A stretch of 6,237 nt of DNA from positions 1-6,237 of the forward strand of contig CALVXL010000033.1 of assembly GCA_944369635.1 (NCBI GenBank). The letters are read 5' to 3'. The stretch is from an uncultured Clostridia bacterium (lineage in GTDB: Bacteria; Bacillota; Clostridia; Christensenellales; Borkfalkiaceae). The position numbers and the translations under genes were made by a program. Below are positions 1 through 3,957 of the stretch, in pieces. Below the pieces are notes generated by a model. That model ran no database searches. It was not told where the DNA came from and worked only from the letters and a program-made list of their open reading frames with translations. Positions within the stretch are counted from its first letter, which is position 1, and every line of letters begins with the position of its first letter.

Positions 1-14
1 GAATTTACGCCTAT

Positions 15-45
15 ATTGTAAACCCTGGAGTTCGCTCCAAGTCAA
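15..45 (-). promoter_or_regulatory. MerR-family-type promoter/operator, reading leftwards
   Basis: Read on the minus strand, a perfect-looking -35 (TTGACT, 45 down to 40) is followed by a 19-bp spacer (39 to 21) and a -10 of TACAAT (20 to 15). The spacer contains the dyad TGGAG-CGAA-CTCCA (39 to 26), displaced towards the -35. An over-long 19-bp spacer with a dyad inside it is the hallmark of promoters controlled by MerR-family activators, which untwist the DNA to realign the two hexamers; TGGAG/CTCCA half-sites fit the broad group that includes NmlR/AdhR-like regulators. Transcription would start near position 8 and leave the window, so the target gene and the regulator are not visible. The assignment rests on architecture, not on a known regulator. 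Confidence 0.78.
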
Positions 46-86
46 GACTTTTATCGAAATTTTTAAATATTATTTTTAAAGCTTAC

Positions 87-172
87 GTCAATTATTTTAC
101 GTTTTTTATTATTTGTCGATTATTTTACACATTATTCGACAAATTTCTACATTCGTCTATTATTTTTTACGC
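87..172. repeat. Three degenerate direct repeats, candidate regulator binding sites
   Basis: Three copies of a motif lie in the same orientation: GTCAATTATTTTACG (87-101), GTCGATTATTTTACAC (115-130) and GTCTATTATTTTTTACGC (155-172, with two extra T). They share GTC-N-ATTATTTTAC. Start-to-start distances are 28 and 40 bp. Direct-repeat half-sites are the usual binding arrangement for AraC-family regulators, and an AraC-family gene begins at 355, so autoregulation or control of the leftward promoter at 15-45 is plausible. This is inference; low-complexity A/T sequence can generate chance similarity, but the conserved GTC and the terminal AC argue for selection. Confidence 0.5.
111..144. repeat. 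Inverted repeat with 9-bp perfect arms, possible operator
   Basis: ATTTGTCGA (111-119) is matched by its exact reverse complement TCGACAAAT (136-144), separated by 16 bp; allowing one mismatch the arms extend to 12 bp. The left arm overlaps the start of the middle direct repeat at 115-130, so the right arm can be seen as a fourth, inverted half-site. There is no U-run after it on either strand, so a terminator is unlikely; a dimer-binding operator is the better reading. Confidence 0.5.
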
Positions 173-263
173 ATAAAAACAAAAAAAAATTTTTCATATT
201 CCGCATTCCCTTTCGAGCGCAACGCGGCATTTTTGCGGTGTTAAAAATAAATTCCGATTTCTG

Positions 264-290
264 TTGATTTTCTGTAAGATCTGTGATAAT
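264..290 (+). promoter_or_regulatory. Possible promoter for the AraC-family gene
   Basis: TTGATT (264-269) and GATAAT (285-290) could serve as -35 and -10; an extended -10 TG sits at 282-283. The 15-bp spacer is short for a housekeeping sigma promoter, so the extended -10 may carry most of the activity. Transcription would begin near 297, giving a leader of about 58 nt that contains a small CCGC/GCGG hairpin (322-335) right before the AAGGA at 336-340. Confidence 0.35.
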
Positions 291-354
291 TTTAAAATAA
301 CCGCAGGAAAAAAGCACTTTCCCGCAGCAAAGCGGAAGGAATCCCACAAAATAT

Positions 355-1131
355 ATGAAAAACGGGTTTTACGAACAAGAGGCGGACAATCTCGACCATT
401 TTTATTTTAATCACGGGTATTACAATTATTCGCCCGCACATTTTCATAACAGCATTGAAATCCTGTTCGTTGCGAGCGGGCGATTTATCGTGCGCGGAAA
501 CGGCGAAGAGCGCATTCTTACCGCCGGCGACACCTTTTTTGCGGACGCATTCGTCACGCATCTTTATAAAAGCGAAAAAGATTCCGAATTTTACGTGATC
601 GTCATGTCGGAAAATTATCTTAAAAATTTCCGTTATCTGTATCGCGGAAAATCTTTTCCCATGTTTATGACGGACCACAAGGATAAACTGACGCAGGTTG
701 TGAAAGCCATAGGCGAAGTGTATGCCCAATGGAACGACTACAACGCGTTGATGAAACGCGGCTTTGCCGATTGGCTGCTCGGGAAGCTTTCCTCCATCTT
801 TCCGCCCGAAATTGTAAAAGTTCACAAAGAAGACCGTTTCATCGCCGAAGTTTTACGTTACATCGACGAAAACTTTGCAAACGAAATCACGCTGACTTTT
901 ATTGCAAACCGATTCGGATACAGCCCGAATTATTTTTCTTCGCTCTTCAAACGCTATACGGACATGTCGCTGCCCTGTTACGTCAACCGCGTGCGGATCG
1001 GCAAAGCGGAAGCCATGCTGCGCGCCGACGCACGGCTCAGCGTTTCTTCTGCGGCCTTTAACAGCGGGTTCCATAGCCTGAACACCTATTACAGGGCGTT
1101 GAAGGACTACAAAAAAGAAGAACGGGAATAA
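355..1131 (+). CDS. AraC-family transcriptional regulator with N-terminal cupin
   Basis: A 258-residue DNA-binding regulator. Residues about 15-100 look like the AraC N-terminal cupin-type sensing domain: an AHFH motif at 28-31 followed by an acidic strand (SIEILFV), and a GDTFF turn at 58-62. Residues about 163-254 form the paired helix-turn-helix domain; the first HTH (about 178-223) has the typical IANRFGYSPNYFSSLFKRY pattern and the second (about 228-252) has GFHSLNTYYRALK. Such proteins usually bind a small ligand, often a sugar, and activate neighbouring genes. The enzymes at 1252-3152 are the obvious targets. The start is ATG 355; AAGGA (336-340) is 14 nt away, longer than usual, but no in-frame alternative lies between. 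The protein stops soon after the second recognition helix and lacks the usual G-x-(S/T)-P-x-x-Y/F tail of the family, and the first HTH has Asp where Gly is usual (YTDMSLP, 201-207). No terminator is seen after it. Confidence 0.92.
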   Translation: MKNGFYEQEADNLDHFYFNHGYYNYSPAHFHNSIEILFVASGRFIVRGNGEERILTAGDTFFADAFVTHLYKSEKDSEFYVIVMSENYLKNFRYLYRGKSFPMFMTDHKDKLTQVVKAIGEVYAQWNDYNALMKRGFADWLLGKLSSIFPPEIVKVHKEDRFIAEVLRYIDENFANEITLTFIANRFGYSPNYFSSLFKRYTDMSLPCYVNRVRIGKAEAMLRADARLSVSSAAFNSGFHSLNTYYRALKDYKKEERE

Positions 1132-1189
1132 AAATCGTAATTTCTGACAAGGTTTCACGTTTTTTCGGAATGTTATCCGCCGTTTTTCC

Positions 1190-1198
1190 TGTTATAAT
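1190..1198 (+). promoter_or_regulatory. Extended -10 promoter for the epimerase/oxidoreductase pair
   Basis: TGTTATAAT (1190-1198) is an exact extended -10 element (TG-n-TATAAT). At 16-18 bp upstream there is only ATGTTA/TGTTAT-like sequence (about 1170-1176), a poor -35. A strong -10 with a missing -35 is what an activator-dependent promoter looks like and fits control by the AraC-family protein encoded just upstream. The expected transcription start near 1205 leaves a leader of about 47 nt. Confidence 0.65.
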
Positions 1199-1237
1199 AT
1201 CCTCAAAAGAGCGTGCGCAACAGGCACGAAATTCTTT

Positions 1238-1244
1238 GGGGAGG
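1238..1244 (+). promoter_or_regulatory. Strong ribosome binding site that decides a TTG start
   Basis: GGGGAGG sits 7 nt before TTG 1252. It selects TTG 1252 over the in-frame GTG at 1213, which would place this Shine-Dalgarno sequence inside the coding region and add 13 residues before the conserved first beta strand (KIGVILE). The GTG at 1213 also lies only about 8 nt from the predicted transcription start, too close for normal initiation. Confidence 0.85.
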
Positions 1245-1251
1245 CATTGTT

Positions 1252-2091
1252 TTGAAAATCGGAGTCATTTTGGAAAGCTTCCGAACGGATTTTGTAAAAT
1301 CCGTCCGACAAGCGGCGGCGCTCGGCGCAAGCGGCGTACAAATATACGCCAACACGTCGACACTCAACGAAAACATATCCCGCAGCGATATAGAAAAGAT
1401 CAGAACCGTCATCGAGGGCGAAGGGCTTTGCATTTCCGCGCTTTGCGGCGATTTCGGATGCGGTATGTATTACACGCGCGACAGAGCGCAGATCGACCGC
1501 GAGAAACGGATTATGGACATTGCGAAAGAACTGGGCACCGATATCGTTACGACGCACATCGGCGTAGTACCCGATACGGAAAACTGCACACAGTATGAAA
1601 GCATGCACGAAGTATGCTACGAGCTTGCGCAATACGCCGATTCGGTTAAAGGGCATTTCGCCGTGGAAACGGGGCCCGAAAAAGCAACCGCATTGAAAAA
1701 TTTTCTCGATAAACTCAATAGTCGCGGCGTGGCGGTCAATCTCGATCCCGCAAATTTAGTCATGTGTGCGGGCGACGATCCCGTTTCCGCGGTACATATT
1801 CTGAAAGATTACATCGTTCATACCCATGCAAAAGACGGCGTCATGCTGAAAAAATGCGACACCCGCGCGCTTTACGCGCCCGCATATTTCGGTTTACGGC
1901 AGCTGAATTGGGGCGAGCACATCGAAGAACGCCCGCTCGGCAAAGGCGACGTTTCCTGGGGAAAATACCTTGACGCTCTGAAAGAAATCGGTTACGACGG
2001 GTTTTTAACCATCGAGCGCGAATGCGGCGACACGCCTTACGAAGATATTTCCGCCGCCGTAAGTTTTTTAAAAAAACAATTGGCTGAATGA
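1252..2091 (+). CDS. Sugar phosphate isomerase/epimerase family TIM-barrel protein
   Basis: A 279-residue member of the xylose isomerase-like TIM-barrel superfamily (AP endonuclease 2 type fold), cytoplasmic, with no signal peptide. The likely divalent-metal ligands are in their usual places: Glu139 (AVETGPE), Asp165 (NLDPANLV), His190/His192 (IVHTHAKDG) and Glu255 (FLTIERE). The motifs ALCGDFG (63-69), VTTHIGVVPD (99-108) and GKGDVSW (230-236) also fit a subgroup often found beside Gfo/Idh/MocA oxidoreductases. Relatives isomerise or epimerise sugars, keto-sugars or inositols; the substrate here cannot be read from the sequence. The start is TTG 1252, chosen from the GGGGAGG site; the ORF could formally be opened at GTG 1213. 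Its stop overlaps the next start (ATGA), so the two enzymes are translationally coupled and probably act in sequence. Family assignment is firm, function is not. Confidence 0.92.
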   Translation: MKIGVILESFRTDFVKSVRQAAALGASGVQIYANTSTLNENISRSDIEKIRTVIEGEGLCISALCGDFGCGMYYTRDRAQIDREKRIMDIAKELGTDIVTTHIGVVPDTENCTQYESMHEVCYELAQYADSVKGHFAVETGPEKATALKNFLDKLNSRGVAVNLDPANLVMCAGDDPVSAVHILKDYIVHTHAKDGVMLKKCDTRALYAPAYFGLRQLNWGEHIEERPLGKGDVSWGKYLDALKEIGYDGFLTIERECGDTPYEDISAAVSFLKKQLAE

Positions 2092-3152
2092 CGATGAAAA
2101 AACTGAAAATCGGAATCATCGGCGTAGGAAATATTTCCTCGGCGCACATAGACGGCTATCTGAAAAACCCGCATTGCGAATTATATGCGCTTTGCGATAC
2201 AGATGAACGCACGCTTGCGAAAAAAGGCGCAAAATACAGCATCTCGCGACTTTTCAGCGATCATAAAACCATGTTAAAATCGCTTCCCGAACTGGACGCG
2301 GTAAGCGTATGCACTTCCAACATCGCGCATGCGGAATGCACCATCGACTGCCTGCGCGCGGGAAAACACGTGTTTTGCGAAAAACCGATGGCATTAAACG
2401 CGGAGCAGGCGCTTAAAATGAAAGCAGAAGCGGAAAAAGTGCAGAAAACCTTGGGCATCGGCTTTGTACGCCGTTACGGAAAAGACGCAGAACTCGCGCG
2501 GGAACTTGTCGGCGACGGAAAAACAGGCGAACTGTATTACGCCAAATCTTCCTATATCCGCAGAAACGGTAACCCCGGCGGATGGTTTGCAGACCGATCG
2601 CTTTCGGGCGGAGGTCCGCTGATCGACTTAGGCGTTCACATCATCGACCTCGTCCGCTATATCGCGGGCAATCCGAAACCCGTATCGGTATACGGCGCTA
2701 CGTTCACCAAATTATACGACCGCAGGAATCTGAAAGATACAAAAATCTATCTGTCGGAAAGCGAAGATAACCGCGTTTGCGATGTGGAAGATCTTGCCGC
2801 CGCAATGATTCGCTTTGAAAACGGATTTGTACTGAACGTGGACACGAGCTACAGCCTGAACGTGGCGGAAGACAGCGGAAAAACGGAAATTTTCGGCACG
2901 AAAGGCGGCATAAAAATCGATCCCGAACTCTCCTTTTATACCGAATACGAAGATCGGCTTGCAAATATAAGTTTTCCGTCCCGTCCGATTTTCGACGGTT
3001 CGGAATATGCCCGCGAAATCGACGATTTCGTCAACGCCGTTTTAACGGGACAAACGACGCGCGCAACCGCCGACGACGGCGTGCAAATCATGCGCATTTT
3101 AGACGCGATTTACGAATCCGCGCGCACCGGACACGAAATTATTTTGCATTGA
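2088..3152 (+). CDS. Gfo/Idh/MocA-family NAD(P)-dependent oxidoreductase
   Basis: A 354-residue cytoplasmic oxidoreductase. Residues 7-18 (KIGIIGVGNISS) are the beta-alpha-beta turn of a Rossmann fold; CEKPMAL (97-103) is the family's EKP signature with the catalytic or cofactor-binding Lys99; GGGPLIDLGVHIIDL (174-188) carries the Asp180 and His184 expected in the active site of the C-terminal alpha/beta domain. Family members oxidise or reduce a hydroxyl of a sugar, inositol or related polyol. The start at ATG 2088 overlaps the stop of the preceding gene by 4 nt; an in-frame ATG at 2094 (MKKLKIG) is equally plausible, and the overlap suggests coupled reinitiation in either case. A partner TIM-barrel isomerase and an upstream AraC-type regulator suggest a small sugar or polyol conversion cassette. 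Intrinsic terminator follows 10 nt after the stop. Confidence 0.94.
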   Translation: MTMKKLKIGIIGVGNISSAHIDGYLKNPHCELYALCDTDERTLAKKGAKYSISRLFSDHKTMLKSLPELDAVSVCTSNIAHAECTIDCLRAGKHVFCEKPMALNAEQALKMKAEAEKVQKTLGIGFVRRYGKDAELARELVGDGKTGELYYAKSSYIRRNGNPGGWFADRSLSGGGPLIDLGVHIIDLVRYIAGNPKPVSVYGATFTKLYDRRNLKDTKIYLSESEDNRVCDVEDLAAAMIRFENGFVLNVDTSYSLNVAEDSGKTEIFGTKGGIKIDPELSFYTEYEDRLANISFPSRPIFDGSEYAREIDDFVNAVLTGQTTRATADDGVQIMRILDAIYESARTGHEIILH

Positions 3153-3162
3153 TTTGCCACAA

Positions 3163-3188
3163 AAAAACGCCCGTAAACGGGCGTTTTT
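3163..3188. terminator. Bidirectional intrinsic terminator
   Basis: AAAAACGCCCG (3163-3173) and CGGGCGTTTTT (3178-3188) form a perfect 11-bp stem with the 4-nt loop TAAA. On the plus strand the T-run at 3184-3188 ends the epimerase/oxidoreductase operon; on the minus strand the A-run at 3161-3167 becomes seven U, serving the convergent mntP transcript. It lies between two converging genes, as expected. Confidence 0.9.
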
Positions 3189-3214
3189 ATTAACAGAATA
3201 AATTTAACGTTTTG

Positions 3215-3247
3215 CGGCGGGCATTTTTTGCCCGCCGTCGGTTTTTT
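3215..3247 (+). terminator. Second terminator-like hairpin between converging genes
   Basis: CGGCGGGCA (3215-3223) pairs perfectly with TGCCCGCCG (3229-3237) across a 5-T loop, and six T follow at 3242-3247 after TCGG. It would act as a back-up terminator for plus-strand transcription. On the minus strand the stem is followed by CAAAACG rather than a U-run, so for mntP it would be only a 3' stem-loop in front of the better terminator at 3163-3188. Confidence 0.6.
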
Positions 3248-3295
3248 CGATAACAGGATTTTCAGCCGAATGCTTCTAACTGAATTTTGCGATGA

Positions 3296-3862
3296 TTAAA
3301 AAGCGATGACGCCGAGATGTTCCAAAACGATTTTTACGCCGATGAGGATAAGCACCGCGCCGCCGAACACCTCCGCTTTGGAAGAAAAGCGGTTGCCGAC
3401 CTTATTGCCGAGAAGCACGCCGAACGCGGAAAGCACAAACGTGACGACGCCGATCACCGAACAGCCGATCCAGACATTGGTTTTTGTCGCCACAAAAGTA
3501 ATGCCGACGACAAGCGCGTCGATACTCGTTGCGACGGACATCAGCAAAAGCATTTTGAAATTCAGCTTTTCGCAGTTTTGCTCTTCGTCGCCCTTAAAGG
3601 CTTCCACGATCATCTTTACGCCGATAAATACGAGCAACCCGAATGCGATCCAGTGATCGACGGGTTCGATATATTTTTTGAACTGCACGCTGACCGCCCA
3701 GCCGATAAGCGGCATGATAGCCTGAAACAGCCCGAACATCAGCGCGATGAGAAAAAGATGCCTGACGTTGGGCTTTTTCATTTCCAGCCCGCGGCACATG
3801 GCTACGGCGAACGCGTCCATCGCAAGCGCGACGGCAGTTCCCGCAAGTTCTATCCAATTCAT
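3296..3862 (-). CDS. mntP: Manganese efflux pump MntP
   Basis: A 188-residue inner-membrane protein, the usual length for MntP (formerly YebN), which exports Mn2+ and protects cells from manganese excess. Six hydrophobic segments are visible at about 3-25, 36-58, 68-90, 103-124, 130-153 and 164-185. The family's two repeat signatures are present: AMDAFAV with Asp16 in helix 1 and SVATSIDALVVG with Asp115 in helix 4, which carry acidic residues thought to line the metal path, plus GLFQAIMPLIGW (44-55) and DHWIAF (69-74). GGGTG-like purines (minus strand, about 3871-3876) precede ATG 3862. No strong promoter is seen in the 95-nt gap after ilvB, and the gap is too short for a yybP-ykoY manganese riboswitch, so control is unclear; it may depend partly on read-through from ilvB. 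It ends at the shared terminator at 3163-3188. Confidence 0.95.
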   Translation of the reverse strand: MNWIELAGTAVALAMDAFAVAMCRGLEMKKPNVRHLFLIALMFGLFQAIMPLIGWAVSVQFKKYIEPVDHWIAFGLLVFIGVKMIVEAFKGDEEQNCEKLNFKMLLLMSVATSIDALVVGITFVATKTNVWIGCSVIGVVTFVLSAFGVLLGNKVGNRFSSKAEVFGGAVLILIGVKIVLEHLGVIAF

Positions 3863-3891
3863 AGTTTTTTCACCCGAACAATTATTTTTCC

Positions 3892-3912
3892 GCGCCGCAA
3901 GTTCGTCGGCGC
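3892..3912 (-). other. GC-rich stem-loop in the mntP leader
   Basis: On the minus strand GCGCCG (3912 to 3907) pairs with CGGCGC (3897 to 3892) across a 9-nt loop; it begins directly after the U-run of the ilvB terminator and lies about 30 nt before the mntP start. Its distal arm could instead pair with the ascending arm of the terminator hairpin (8 bp, 3934-3941 with 3890-3897), so the two structures may compete. No function is established. Confidence 0.5.
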
Positions 3913-3940
3913 AAAAAACACGCCGCTTTTACGCGGCGCG
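3913..3940 (-). terminator. Intrinsic terminator after ilvB
   Basis: On the minus strand CGCCGC (3938 to 3933), loop GTAAAA, GCGGCG (3926 to 3921), then TG and six T (3918 to 3913). An outer C-G pair flanks an A/C mismatch. It lies 17 nt beyond the ilvB stop. On the plus strand five T follow the same stem, but no plus-strand gene ends here. Confidence 0.85.
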
Positions 3941-3957
3941 GTTTTTATCTTACGTCT

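Larger units (their letters stand above)
1..354. other. A/T-rich intergenic region with regulatory sites
   Basis: I see no credible gene in this stretch. It holds, from left to right, a leftward MerR-type promoter (15-45), a cluster of A/T-rich direct repeats with an embedded inverted repeat (87-172), a run of A residues (about 176-189), a weak imperfect hairpin (about 221-242), a possible rightward promoter (264-290) and a purine-rich Shine-Dalgarno region (334-340). Composition is strikingly A/T-rich from about 50 to 300 compared with the genes on the right. The short open frame on the minus strand here would start with GTG, has no ribosome binding site and gives a low-complexity peptide, so it is not called. 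Confidence 0.8.

Noticed and set aside
87..172. The A/T-rich repeats as a short CRISPR array
   Set aside because: The copies are degenerate, unequal in spacing (28 and 40 bp) and separated by only 13-24 bp of A/T-rich sequence; no cas genes are present.
221..242. Imperfect hairpin AACGCGGCA/TGCGGTGTT as a terminator
   Set aside because: The stem contains a mismatch and a wobble pair and has no U-run after it on either strand.
147..347. Small minus-strand frame of 66 codons in the left intergenic region
   Set aside because: GTG start without a ribosome binding site, lying in A/T-rich DNA over the candidate promoter region, with a low-complexity product.
1213..1251. GTG 1213 as an alternative start of the isomerase/epimerase
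   Set aside because: It would put the GGGGAGG site inside the gene, lies only a few bases from the predicted transcription start, and adds 13 residues before the conserved first beta strand.
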